A model generated the notes under the pieces. That model did no database searches, was not told where the DNA came from, and was given only the letters and a program-made list of their open reading frames with translations. A stretch of 64,000 nt of DNA from Rhodospirillaceae bacterium (lineage in GTDB: Bacteria; Pseudomonadota; Alphaproteobacteria; Rhodospirillales; Rhodospirillaceae), in assembly GCA_040219235.1 (NCBI GenBank), contig JAVJSV010000021.1:1-64000 (forward strand), written 5' to 3'. Shown here piece by piece: positions 31,928-40,951 of this stretch. Position numbers and translations under genes: made by a program. Within the stretch, counting starts at the first letter, position 1. Each line of letters opens with the position of its first letter.

Positions 31928-34810
31928 ATGATTGCTGACACCATGCTGGTTAGAAAGGATAGGCAGACCCTGCGATACGTCATTCCATTTATGTGGTTTG
32001 CGATATGCGTTTCGTTGGGTTCTGGTTCAAGTTTCGCCGTGTCTGATCAAAATCAACGCTATGATTTGAACATTACGCAGCCCAACTTGGGCGACGCAGC
32101 TGAGGCCCTGGCTAAGCAGACCGGGCTAGAGCTTCTCTTTCCGTTCGAACTGGCAGAGACAGGGGGAATTAACCCTGTGGTTGGCACATACAGCATACCG
32201 GATGCGCTCTCAGAAATGCTGAGAGATACGGGTTTCTCAGGCAGCCTAACAACAAGCGGTGTCATTACGATTTACCGCGGGGCAAACGCTGAAGACAGCG
32301 CACCGGAGGGAACTATGGAAACAACTACTCGGCCTGCAACAGGGCAAAACCGAACATCATTACTGGGCAGATTGCTGTCCTCTGTGGCCGCCGTGCTGAC
32401 CGTCGCAACGGCCACACCGGACTCTCAAGCTGTGGCACAGCAGGTCGCCCTTGAAGAAATCGTCGTCACGGCGCGTAAACGGGATGAGCGATTGATAGAT
32501 ATCCCATTATCCGTTCAGGCTTTTTCAGCGGCTGATCTTTCTGCGGCTGGGATTGATGACCTGGAGGATTTGACATTATTTTCGCCTGGGCTTGATTACA
32601 ATAGCCAGTCCTCAACGTCATTTACCGGGCGGTATATCCCGGCCATTCGTTTCCGCGGCTTGACTACCGTCAGTACGTTGCCGTCGAACCAGGTCGGTTC
32701 CCTCTTTGTTGACGGTGTTTTTGTCTTGGGTGGTGCGCAATCCATTGGTTTTGAAGATGTGGAGCGCGTTGAAATCATTAAGGGTCCGCAGGCGGCCTTC
32801 TTTGGCCGGTCGACCTTTGGTGGCGCCATCAATTACATCACTGCTGATCCAGCGGATGAGTTTGGCGGCAAGGTTTCTGCTGAGTACAGCCCCAATCACG
32901 GCAGTTACCGCGGCTCTGTTACAGTTGAAGGCCCTTTGGTTGAGGGCCTGTTGAGTGGCCGTCTCACCGCGTCCGGTTTTGAAAACGGCGGCTATGAAAC
33001 CGCCAATGACGGTGGAACGCTTGGCGAAGAAACCACAGATGCCGTTCACGCCAGCTTGTTGTTCACACCATCGGAAACGGTGCGCATTAAGGTTCGCGCG
33101 TCGTACATCGAAGATGAAGACAGCCAGCCAGCCGTTACAACCATCCAGTTTTTTAACAAAAGCAACTGTGCTGCGGGAACGCCATTGACTGTGCTCGACG
33201 CTTCAGGTGCGTCTCGTAATGTTTCTCTCCAGGGTGATTATTGGTGCGGCGGCCTGCCGGAAGATGTGCCGGTCACGGCTAATACCACGTTCCCCGTTTT
33301 TCCAGCCGTCGGCAACCTCCCTGAGCTTGATGTGCGTGACCTGTTTGTTGGGAACAGTCTTGGCATCGACGAAATCGACCGGGCACCATTTCTGGATCAC
33401 TTTGGCTTGCGCCGTCAGACGGTGCGGCTGGCAACAACCTTCGATGTCGAGGCGTCGGATGCCGTCACTGTTTCTGGCAGCTTGGCCTATAACGATCAGA
33501 AAATTCGACGGATCAACGACCAAGATTATACCGACGCGGAGTCGGTCTACATTGGAGCTCCGAGCTTCTTTGAAGACTATTCTGGTGAAATCCGTGCTCA
33601 GTATGATGATGGCGGAAAACTGCGTGGCCTGATTGGGACCAATTACTATAAACAAAAGATCAAGGCGGCTTTCGGCAATGCGATCGAAGCCACCAACCAG
33701 TTGTCACTCGATTTCCTGCCAACGGCACCGACGATTCGTGTGACCGGGGCTCAGAATTCCGGCAACAACGACGATAAGATCAGAACTTTCGGCATCTTCG
33801 GCTCTCTTGAATACGACATCCTTGATAACTTGACCGCCACCCTGGAAGGGCGTTGGCAGAACGACAAGGTCACGCAATTTGGGGGTCAATTCCTGACGCC
33901 GGGTGCGGCACAGTCTCTGACGTCTAAGAAATTCCTGCCACGTGCAATTCTCAGCTATCGCCCGATGGATGACATGACGACCTATGTCAGTTATTCCCAA
34001 GGCACATTGCCGGGACAGTTTAATGGCACGTTTATAAACTTGTCAGCCGCAGACAAAGCCATCGTACAGGCACAGATTCCAGGCCTGCAGGACTCCATTC
34101 CACCAGAAAAACTTGAAAGCTATGAAATTGGCTTGAAGCAAAGTCTTCTTGAAGGCCGGGCGACGTATGCGTTGGCGGCTTACATGATGGATTGGACCAA
34201 CATGAAGTCGGCGGTCTCGTTTATCCCGCCAGGTGCGACAGGTTTGCAGGGGGCGTTGATCTCAGGAACATCCGAGATCAAGGGCGTTGAGTTTGAGGCC
34301 AACTGGCTTGTTTCAGAGGCCTTCGATCTCGGGTTCACAGCCAACTATACCGACGCCACGTATAATGATTTTGCCATCTCTGGCGTCAATCAGTTGTTTG
34401 GCCTGAGCAATGCGGAAGGGTATCGCGTTGATGGCAACACCCTGCCTGCGTTCCCAAAATGGAGCGGCAGTCTCTCTGGCACATACACCGGAACAGTCAA
34501 CGCTGATTGGGATTGGTACACCCGTGCGGATGTGGCTTATCAGGGCAAGGCTTATGCTGACCCGTCGAACATTAACTGGGTCAAAGCCTATACGCTTGTG
34601 AACCTTAAGGTCGGGATCGAAAACGAAGGCACTACGCTCGAGTTCTTCGCCAACAACCTGTTTGACGAGACTGGATGGGCCAGCGGAACGACAGGTCTTG
34701 ACCTGGGTGTCGTGCCAGTTCTGTTCTCGAACCTGTTTGTCAGGCGCGGTGCTGTGGTTACCGCCCTGCGTGACCGTGAAGTTGGCGTGAGAGCGACCTG
34801 GTCGTTTTAA
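31928..34810 (+). CDS. TonB-dependent transducer with N-terminal STN signalling domain
   Basis: A 960-residue receptor. After a signal peptide (~1-38) comes an STN domain (~40-120, with AAEALAKQTGLELLFPFELA and GVITIYRG), the part that talks to FecR. A ~50-residue linker contains a second hydrophobic, signal-like stretch (LLSSVAAVLTVATATP) before the TonB box (EEIVVTARKRDE), the plug (~175-300, with GVFVLGGAQSIGFEDVERV and IKGPQAAFFGR) and the barrel ending in ATWSF. The internal signal-like stretch suggests an STN module was fused in front of a complete receptor precursor. ATG 31943 is an alternative start. Divergent fecI-fecR and three M24 peptidases point to a peptide-like ligand. Confidence 0.93.
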   Translation: MIADTMLVRKDRQTLRYVIPFMWFAICVSLGSGSSFAVSDQNQRYDLNITQPNLGDAAEALAKQTGLELLFPFELAETGGINPVVGTYSIPDALSEMLRDTGFSGSLTTSGVITIYRGANAEDSAPEGTMETTTRPATGQNRTSLLGRLLSSVAAVLTVATATPDSQAVAQQVALEEIVVTARKRDERLIDIPLSVQAFSAADLSAAGIDDLEDLTLFSPGLDYNSQSSTSFTGRYIPAIRFRGLTTVSTLPSNQVGSLFVDGVFVLGGAQSIGFEDVERVEIIKGPQAAFFGRSTFGGAINYITADPADEFGGKVSAEYSPNHGSYRGSVTVEGPLVEGLLSGRLTASGFENGGYETANDGGTLGEETTDAVHASLLFTPSETVRIKVRASYIEDEDSQPAVTTIQFFNKSNCAAGTPLTVLDASGASRNVSLQGDYWCGGLPEDVPVTANTTFPVFPAVGNLPELDVRDLFVGNSLGIDEIDRAPFLDHFGLRRQTVRLATTFDVEASDAVTVSGSLAYNDQKIRRINDQDYTDAESVYIGAPSFFEDYSGEIRAQYDDGGKLRGLIGTNYYKQKIKAAFGNAIEATNQLSLDFLPTAPTIRVTGAQNSGNNDDKIRTFGIFGSLEYDILDNLTATLEGRWQNDKVTQFGGQFLTPGAAQSLTSKKFLPRAILSYRPMDDMTTYVSYSQGTLPGQFNGTFINLSAADKAIVQAQIPGLQDSIPPEKLESYEIGLKQSLLEGRATYALAAYMMDWTNMKSAVSFIPPGATGLQGALISGTSEIKGVEFEANWLVSEAFDLGFTANYTDATYNDFAISGVNQLFGLSNAEGYRVDGNTLPAFPKWSGSLSGTYTGTVNADWDWYTRADVAYQGKAYADPSNINWVKAYTLVNLKVGIENEGTTLEFFANNLFDETGWASGTTGLDLGVVPVLFSNLFVRRGAVVTALRDREVGVRATWSF

Positions 34811-34836
34811 CCTCACCCGCTTAGAAACATGAGATG

Positions 34837-34875
34837 CGGCCGCCCGTTTGCCACAAGAGCAGGGGCGGCCGTTTT
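34837..34875 (+). terminator. Rho-independent terminator after the STN TonB receptor
   Basis: CGGCCGCCC at 34837-34845 pairs perfectly with GGGCGGCCG at 34863-34871, followed by TTTT. It lies 26 bases after the receptor stop codon, so the M24 genes downstream probably have their own promoter or depend on readthrough. Confidence 0.88.
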
Positions 34876-34946
34876 CATTGCGATACGCTATCAATCACGT
34901 TCAACTAAGACCCAGCCGCATCCCTTGCGTACATAGGAGATTTGTC

Positions 34947-36335
34947 ATGATCAACCGCCGAACGGCTCTCACCAGCCTCACGGGTGCGGCCACCGCCGCC
35001 GCAGCAGCCTCAATCCCGGCACATGCCCGAGCTGACGCTAAGCCTGCCGGTTATGCCGTGCCCAAGCCTGAAATCGACGGTAAGCTGCTGGTCAACCGAC
35101 CGCGCGCCCATGATGTGCTGGAGCGGTTTGGTCTTGAAGGCATGATCGCGCTGGACCCCATCAACGTCTACTACCTCACGAATGTGGTCACCATCGGTGT
35201 GAAATTCCTGTCGCAGTATCCGGGCTTCGCAACTTACGCCCGCGATCCAGAGCAGCCGATTTATCTGGTTTCTGGCTCCTCATCGGCCTGGGACATTGCC
35301 AACGGCGACCGGGAAACGGCGGAGCTTATGCCCTACGGGTTCGGGGGCTGGAATGAAGCGGAACTCAACTCAAATGGCATCCCTACGGACCCTGGCAACG
35401 GCAGCACGCGGAATTACTACGTCCGGAGCGATGTTGAACTGACACTCCGGGAAAAGCAGTGGCAAGCGGCGCAAGAGCGCGTGTCGGCAAATCTCGCTGC
35501 CGGTGCGGCTTGGGGCTTGGCCCGAGCGCTCAAAGCGCAAGGCATTACCAAGGGCAAAGTCGCGGTTGATGACATGCGCATCGCCGATTTTCTGGCCCAG
35601 ACGGATTTGGTAGATGTCGAATGTGTGCCGGGCTACGGCATTTTCCAGCTCATTCGTATGGTCAAGACGGAACAGGAACTGGCTTATCAGCGCGTCGGCG
35701 GACGTAACAATGGCGATGCAGGGCTGGCAACCATCCATGCCATTGAAGCCGGCATGACGCACAAAGACATCGAGCAGATTTTCCTTATGGAATGCGCCAA
35801 GCGTGGCAATCATGTGGACGGCTTTATCGTCGGCTTTCCCGGCGGCGGATTCCCCGACGGCGAGATGGTTGCCGGTAAACCCTTTCTGATTGATGCGGTC
35901 AGCAATTACCGCGGCTACATGGGGGACTTTGCCCGCACCTTCATCATCGGCGAGCCCTCAAAAGAGGTGGAGACGCGCCGCCGTGCCAACCAACTTGCGC
36001 GGGAGGCTGTGTTTGATGCCATCAAGCCGGGGGTGAAATATGACACTCTGCGCAAAATCGGCTTTGACACCATGGTCAAAAATGGCATGCCCGAGCATGC
36101 TGTCTTTGTGACTCCCCACAGCGTTGGCCTACAGCATGGTGACAACCCCTACAGCATGCCCGAATTCGGAATTAGGTCCTTTGAGCATGTCTTAGAAGAA
36201 AACATGGTGCTGACCGTCGACCTGCCCTATCTGGAAGTCGGATTTGGCTGTGGTCATAACGAGGACCTCTTCCGGGTGACAAAAACCGGATACGAGGTCT
36301 TGAACACAGAAGAAGAGCCGTTCATCCTGTTGTAA
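34947..36335 (+). CDS. Tat-exported M24-family metallopeptidase-like protein, second paralogue
   Basis: ATG 34947 follows AGGAGA; the longer open frame upstream runs through the terminator and is not coding. A Tat signal (MINRRTALTS, cleavage after AHARA) is followed by a creatinase-type N domain and a pita-bread domain. Metal residues: LIDAVSNYRGYMGDFAR (two Asp), PHSVGLQHGDNPY (His), GHNEDLFRVT (Glu). As in its paralogue at 28534, the central Glu is Asp (TVDLPY). Both proteins also share the sequence ITKGKVAVDDMRIAD and MTHKDIEQIFL-type segments, so they are close relatives. It lies 48 bases before the third paralogue. Confidence 0.85.
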   Translation: MINRRTALTSLTGAATAAAAASIPAHARADAKPAGYAVPKPEIDGKLLVNRPRAHDVLERFGLEGMIALDPINVYYLTNVVTIGVKFLSQYPGFATYARDPEQPIYLVSGSSSAWDIANGDRETAELMPYGFGGWNEAELNSNGIPTDPGNGSTRNYYVRSDVELTLREKQWQAAQERVSANLAAGAAWGLARALKAQGITKGKVAVDDMRIADFLAQTDLVDVECVPGYGIFQLIRMVKTEQELAYQRVGGRNNGDAGLATIHAIEAGMTHKDIEQIFLMECAKRGNHVDGFIVGFPGGGFPDGEMVAGKPFLIDAVSNYRGYMGDFARTFIIGEPSKEVETRRRANQLAREAVFDAIKPGVKYDTLRKIGFDTMVKNGMPEHAVFVTPHSVGLQHGDNPYSMPEFGIRSFEHVLEENMVLTVDLPYLEVGFGCGHNEDLFRVTKTGYEVLNTEEEPFILL

Positions 36336-36383
36336 GATGGTTTGAGGCTATACGCGCCCAGACGCTTCGACAGGAGAACTGCC

Positions 36384-37766
36384 ATGATTGAACGCCGACA
36401 TGTTCTTGGAGGCTTGGTTGCTGGTGTTGCTGGAACAGCAGGGGCAGCCTCAAGCCTGATCCCGTCCGCACAGGCAAAAGGGCCAGCTATGTCACTCAGT
36501 GCCAGCGTGCCACCACCGGTTTTTGGCCCCCGCATGAACTTTGAGCAGGCTGATAAAATCATGGCCGAGCTTGGGCTCGATGCCATTGTCGTGGGCGCGG
36601 GCACCAATCTGTATCATGCAACCGGTCTGGATCTCACAGCGACGAAGATGGGCCATACGCCGAGTGTGTATGCGCTGATTACCCGCCAGGAAGGACAGCG
36701 CCTGTCGCTCATCGCGCCCGCCTTTTTATATTACTACACCATCGCTATGGATCATCAGCATCTAGACTACCCAGCTTATTTGTATGAGGCACCAGGGAGT
36801 GCCGGAGAGGATGCCGAATTGGGTCTTAGCGATTTACCGCTGTATCCCGATTTGCAGCAAGCCCCCCTGGATGAGATTGAAAAAACGCGCCTTAGTATTA
36901 TCGAGCGCGCCGTGCGTGCTGAAGCCGCCCGCCCGAACCTTGTTTTTGCTTTGCGCAAAGCGTTGGTAGATACGGGCGTAGCAGCAGGACGTATCGCCGC
37001 CGATGTCGAGCCCGTTATGCGCTCTGTGCTGGAGGCGACCGATGCCACCAAAGCTACAGTCGTGTCAGCCGATGATGCTCTGCGGCGTATCCGGCCAGTG
37101 AAGTCCGAAGCTGAAATCACTTTGATGCGCTATGCCGCTCAGGCCAATGCGGACGGTGCCCTGCAAGCCGCGCGCGCCGTGCGGGCCGGGGCCAATGTGC
37201 GTGAGTTGCGGGCGTCTTATTTTGCGGCGGTGGCGTCTCGCGGGATGCGCGGTGTGTTTATGGTCATTGATCGCGTGAGCTCGCCCACCTACGAGGCCCA
37301 ACTGCGCGATGGCCAGTGTTTCTCGATTGATTGTGTCAGCGAATATATGGGCTATCACGGCGACTTTGCCCGGGCTGTTTATATTGGAGAACCTGCTAAG
37401 CGGATGCAGCGGGTGACGGATATCACCGGCAAAGCCTGGGATTCGATTCGTGAGCAAATCCGGCCTGGCCTGCGCTTCTCAGAAATCCGCGCCATGGGTA
37501 AGACAGCCCTCGAAAAACTGGGTGCGGACTTCTCCATCTCGTTTACGCCCCACAGTGTTGGTCTTTATCACGCGGATCACGTCGGCAATGCGGGGTCTCC
37601 GCCGCGCGAAGACATCGTGCTCGAAAAGAACATGGTGCTCAGCGTCGATTGTCCGATGGGGGCCACTGGAATGGGGGGGTCATCCCACTTGGAAGATCTT
37701 ATGCTCATCACGGAAGACGGGGCGGAGCCGATTAACGATATCGGCAGTCAAACGGTGATGGTCTAG
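36384..37766 (+). CDS. Tat-exported M24-family metallopeptidase-like protein, third and most diverged paralogue
   Basis: ATG 36384 follows AGGAGAA. A Tat signal (MIERRHVLGG, cleavage near PSAQA) precedes the two-domain M24 layout. Metal residues: SIDCVSEYMGYHGDFAR, PHSVGLYHADHVG and HLEDLMLIT; the central Glu position is again Asp (SVDCP). The N-terminal domain differs clearly from the other two copies, which suggests a different peptide specificity. It probably forms an operon with the preceding gene. Creatinase-, dimethylpropiothetin-lyase- or ectoine-hydrolase-like activities are alternatives to Xaa-Pro cleavage. Confidence 0.83.
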   Translation: MIERRHVLGGLVAGVAGTAGAASSLIPSAQAKGPAMSLSASVPPPVFGPRMNFEQADKIMAELGLDAIVVGAGTNLYHATGLDLTATKMGHTPSVYALITRQEGQRLSLIAPAFLYYYTIAMDHQHLDYPAYLYEAPGSAGEDAELGLSDLPLYPDLQQAPLDEIEKTRLSIIERAVRAEAARPNLVFALRKALVDTGVAAGRIAADVEPVMRSVLEATDATKATVVSADDALRRIRPVKSEAEITLMRYAAQANADGALQAARAVRAGANVRELRASYFAAVASRGMRGVFMVIDRVSSPTYEAQLRDGQCFSIDCVSEYMGYHGDFARAVYIGEPAKRMQRVTDITGKAWDSIREQIRPGLRFSEIRAMGKTALEKLGADFSISFTPHSVGLYHADHVGNAGSPPREDIVLEKNMVLSVDCPMGATGMGGSSHLEDLMLITEDGAEPINDIGSQTVMV

Positions 37767-37779
37767 ACGCCTCACACGC

Positions 37780-37827
37780 CCTTGGCGTCCTGATCTTACA
37801 GCGTGCAGATCTCTTAGCGTCCAGATC
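37780..37827. repeat. Three 16-bp tandem units spanning a stop codon
   Basis: On the minus strand the units GATCTGGACGCTAAGA (37827-37812), GATCTGCACGCTGTAA (37811-37796) and GATCAGGACGCCAAGG (37795-37780) follow each other without gap. The first contains the TAA stop (37816-37814) of the small cytochrome gene. Confidence 0.85.
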
Positions 37828-38158
37828 CCGGGCTGTAATGTTCCGTGAGATAATCAACCACCAGCGCTTGTTCATCAGCGTGTAAGGCGGCCATGCCGAA
37901 GTCTGTGGTCATGCGTGTAATCGCATCCCGCCAGCCTCTGCGGCTATAACGCTTTTGTAACACATGGCTCATGGCATGACAGTCAGAGCACAACAGATGG
38001 GTGAAATCCTTACCTTCCCCCTCGGCCATGGCCAGATATTCCGGGTCTTCCTGGGCGGTCGCCGCTGAGGCGGACATCCAGCACAGCATTACGATCAGAC
38101 TGAGCCCGGAGGGCTGAAAGGGTAACAAAAAGCGCTGCTTTAACATGATCTGATCCAT
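37814..38158 (-). CDS. Small secreted monoheme c-type cytochrome-like protein
   Basis: About 114 residues from ATG 38158 (ATG 38146 is the alternative). The signal peptide (LSLIVMLCWMSASAATAQ) is followed by a single heme motif CSDCH, in the context FTHLLCSDCHAMSHVLQKR. A later Met (in MTTDFGMAALHADE) could be the axial ligand. The short GWRDAITRM segment and final VVDYLTEHY helix resemble small cytochromes that serve as subunits of periplasmic dehydrogenases such as sulfite dehydrogenase. No dehydrogenase is adjacent, so the partner is unknown. It is convergent with the M24 pair. Confidence 0.75.
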   Translation of the reverse strand: MDQIMLKQRFLLPFQPSGLSLIVMLCWMSASAATAQEDPEYLAMAEGEGKDFTHLLCSDCHAMSHVLQKRYSRRGWRDAITRMTTDFGMAALHADEQALVVDYLTEHYSPGSGR

Positions 38159-38287
38159 TGAAAACGGTCCGCACGTTCCTAATGATACCGCAGCACGAAA
38201 TCGCAAAATACCGGTGTTTGTTGCAGCCACATCCTAGCAATGTCAAACTAGCGGGCACACCAACTTATGATGGCGCAGATATAGGTG

Positions 38288-38770
38288 ATGATTCGGATGG
38301 TCGGCAAACTCGCAATCGTATTTTTACTCGCCGCGACGGTCAGTCTGCTGACCGGTGTGTCCGCGTTTGTTGTACCCTCGTCTGCCGTTGCACAAGAAGC
38401 GGGAGATGGTCCGCCGGAGAGTGGTTTCCTGCAGCCGGAAACAGAAGGGCAGCGGCTGGGGAATATTCCTAACGATCAAATCCGGCAGTTTCAGATGCGC
38501 CGGGCCTGCGAGCAGGACTTACCTGAATGCCTGCCAGCCGTACGCGCCATCATCGAGGAAGAACGCCGCAATCGCATGTGGATGGCAATTGGCATTGTCG
38601 CGATTCTTGTTTTGGTCGCGTTGCTTGCCATTCGAGAGTCCGATAAAAAGAAGAAAAAGGTGGATGCCGAAATGCGTCAGCATCGCAAACTTGGTCAACG
38701 GCTTAAAAGTAAATGGCGCGGTGCCGTCAAAGACCCCTACAAGGATCATGACCCGCTCGGCGACGAATAG
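38288..38770 (+). CDS. Hypothetical inner-membrane protein with basic cytoplasmic tail
   Basis: About 160 residues. An N-terminal hydrophobic segment (possible signal peptide, ending SSAVAQ), a periplasmic-looking middle with two Cys (RRACEQDLPECLPAV), one membrane helix near 98-115 (MWMAIGIVAILVLVALLAI) and a Lys/Arg-rich tail. The two Cys could form a disulfide. No family is recognised. GTG 38285 and ATG 38297 are other possible starts. It stands alone on its strand between minus-strand genes. Confidence 0.6.
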   Translation: MIRMVGKLAIVFLLAATVSLLTGVSAFVVPSSAVAQEAGDGPPESGFLQPETEGQRLGNIPNDQIRQFQMRRACEQDLPECLPAVRAIIEEERRNRMWMAIGIVAILVLVALLAIRESDKKKKKVDAEMRQHRKLGQRLKSKWRGAVKDPYKDHDPLGDE

Positions 38771-38796
38771 ACGTAAGGCTTATTGATGACCTGCGT

Positions 38797-39066
38797 CTAA
38801 GACACAGCCCAACTCATAAGCACAAGCCCGATTGCGCCGCTCAGTATTGAACCAACCACGCGACCGGCCATAAGCCCTTTAACTCCCGAAATCAGCAGGG
38901 CAATGCCGATGATCAGGGCGGCCCAATCCACCCAGCCATAAACCCCGGCTCCTTGGCCGACGCCCGTAAAGAAATTGCCAATGGCGGGCGGAATACTGGC
39001 GAGAAAGCCGCCGACAACTTCGCCGAGCCATTGCACCATGCCGCCAGAGTCCGGTGTCCCGTCCAT
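38797..39066 (-). CDS. Small membrane protein at the end of the TRAP operon
   Basis: An 89-residue protein with two or three hydrophobic segments, rich in Gly (GNFFTGVGQGAGVYGW, then LIIGIALLISGVKGLMAGRVVG). It starts 24 bases after the TRAP large-permease stop on the same strand, so it is probably the last gene of that operon. The Gly-rich helices are typical of small accessory membrane proteins. No family is recognised and a role in transport is only inferred from position. Confidence 0.6.
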   Translation of the reverse strand: MDGTPDSGGMVQWLGEVVGGFLASIPPAIGNFFTGVGQGAGVYGWVDWAALIIGIALLISGVKGLMAGRVVGSILSGAIGLVLMSWAVS

Positions 39067-39090
39067 TGCAGTGCTTTCCTTTCCTTTCCT

Positions 39091-40398
39091 CTACATCAAA
39101 CCCAGGGCTTTGGGCAGCCACAGGGTGAGTACAGGGAACAAGGTGAGAATGATCAACCTGACAAAGTCAGACAACAAGAACGGCCAAATGCCGGCATAGA
39201 CCGTGCTGAGAGACACATCTTTATTCATGCCGTGCATGACAAACACATTCAAACCAATGGGCGGTGTGATCATGCCCATTTCCATCACCACCACGTTAAT
39301 CACGCCCCACCAGATGGGGTCGTAGCCCATGCCCGTGATCAACGGGAACACGAACGGCAGCGTGATCACCATGGCCGCCACCGTATCGAAAATCGCCCCG
39401 AGAATAATGTACATGGCTTGCAGCATCAAAATCACCAGAAGCGGTTGAAGCCCGAGGTTTTCAATCGAACTGACGATAATGTCCGGCAGATGTGACAGCG
39501 TAATGGCGTAGGAGAAAATCGATGCGCCGATAATGATCAAGTAGATCAAGGCTGTGCTCGCGGCTGTCTCTTTAAGATTGGCGAAGAATACACTGCGGTT
39601 GAGATGCCCGCGCAACGCGGTAAAGGCAATGGCCACGGTTGCGCCCACGGCGGCTGCTTCATTCACCGTAAAGAGACCAGAGTAAATACCGCCAGAAACG
39701 ATCACCGCCAGGGTCACAACGCCCCAGCTTTTTTTGAGGATTTGGCGGCGCTCTGACCACGGAACCCGCTCTGCCGCGGGGCCTGAGTCTGGTGAGATTT
39801 TCACGTAGGTGAACACCGTGATCATGTACAAAAAGACAGCAATCAGCGCTGGTCCGAGGGCGGCGACAAAGAGCGCCGTGACAAACTGTTCTGTGAGAAT
39901 GGCGTAAAGCACCAGCAACACAGAGGGCGGCACGATCACCCCTAGCGTAGAGCCAGCGGCGATGGACCCCGTTGACAGGCGTCGCGCATAGCCGCGTTTG
40001 TCCATTTCTGGCAGGGCAATGCGGGTCATGGTGGCCGTGGTCGCCAGGGACGAACCGCAGACCGCACCAAATCCAGCGCAGGTCGCAACAGTCGCCATGG
40101 CCAGTCCGCCCTTGCGATGCCCCAGGAACGCCTGCGCAAGACGGTACAGATCGCCGGACAAACCCGCTGCGGCGGCAAAATTTCCCATCAACAGAAACAG
40201 CGCGATGATGGCCAATTCCTGGCTGGCAATGGCCGCCGAAGGTTCAATACCAAAGAGCGCGATGGCAGGCTCAAAGCCGATGATCACGCCCGTTCCAATA
40301 AACCCCGCAATGGCCATGGCGATGCCAATAGGCACATGAAGCGCGATCATCACAAACATTCCGGCGACGACTAGGCCGCCAATGACAGGAGGTTCCAT
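39091..40398 (-). CDS. dctM: TRAP transporter large permease (DctM family)
   Basis: A 435-residue membrane protein with about 12-13 hydrophobic segments and DctM signatures: the N-terminal HVPIGIAMAIAGFIG, CAGFGAVCGSSLATTATM, GSIAAGSTLGVIVPPSV and the C-terminal MITPPIGLNVFVMHGM. It carries Na+-driven import of a solute delivered by the periplasmic DctP protein. It is 13 bases after dctQ. Substrate is not predictable from the permease; carboxylates are the commonest in the family. Confidence 0.95.
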   Translation of the reverse strand: MEPPVIGGLVVAGMFVMIALHVPIGIAMAIAGFIGTGVIIGFEPAIALFGIEPSAAIASQELAIIALFLLMGNFAAAAGLSGDLYRLAQAFLGHRKGGLAMATVATCAGFGAVCGSSLATTATMTRIALPEMDKRGYARRLSTGSIAAGSTLGVIVPPSVLLVLYAILTEQFVTALFVAALGPALIAVFLYMITVFTYVKISPDSGPAAERVPWSERRQILKKSWGVVTLAVIVSGGIYSGLFTVNEAAAVGATVAIAFTALRGHLNRSVFFANLKETAASTALIYLIIIGASIFSYAITLSHLPDIIVSSIENLGLQPLLVILMLQAMYIILGAIFDTVAAMVITLPFVFPLITGMGYDPIWWGVINVVVMEMGMITPPIGLNVFVMHGMNKDVSLSTVYAGIWPFLLSDFVRLIILTLFPVLTLWLPKALGLM

Positions 40399-40411
40399 GT
40401 TTTATGCGGTC

Positions 40412-40951
40412 CTAGAGTGATTCTGCTTCATGTTCGATGGGTTTGCCAGCCTTGGCCGCTGACACGGTTTCTCTCAGCACCCAACTTTGGACCAAAACAC
40501 AAGCGACCATAATCAGGCTGACGACGCTCCAGACCGGCGTGACAGACCACTCCAATGTTGATGTCGTGCGGTTTGTGGCGGCGTAATCAATAGTAAAGGC
40601 AACAAATTGCCAGGCGGTCAGCACAAAGAAGGTCAGCATGAATGCTGCGCCAATGACATCAAGCTTGCTGTGCGCTTTGGGCCCTAAGATTTTTCCAAGC
40701 ACACGTACAGTCACAGCGTTGCCTTTTTTTAAGCCAGCTGGAAAGCAGCTGGCGATAACAATAGCAAAGGCTACTTCTTCGATATCATTCAGGCCCGGGA
40801 TGCGAGGCAGACCCATGTAGCGCAGAAACACATCGACCACGGTCATGAACGCAATAATGACTAGACCGGTAAATCCGATGATGGCCATAGTATCCACAGC
40901 ACGATCTAGGAGTTGCGTCGAGGTGCGGGTGTCGTGTGAGGTCTCAGACAT
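40412..40951 (-). CDS. dctQ: TRAP transporter small permease (DctQ family)
   Basis: A 179-residue protein with four hydrophobic segments, the standard DctQ layout; FRYMGLPRIPGLNDIEEVAF and the CFPAGLKKGNAVTV region match the family. Its ATG overlaps the dctP stop by one base (TGATG), so the two are translationally coupled. It forms the membrane complex with DctM. Confidence 0.92.
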   Translation of the reverse strand: MSETSHDTRTSTQLLDRAVDTMAIIGFTGLVIIAFMTVVDVFLRYMGLPRIPGLNDIEEVAFAIVIASCFPAGLKKGNAVTVRVLGKILGPKAHSKLDVIGAAFMLTFFVLTAWQFVAFTIDYAATNRTTSTLEWSVTPVWSVVSLIMVACVLVQSWVLRETVSAAKAGKPIEHEAESL

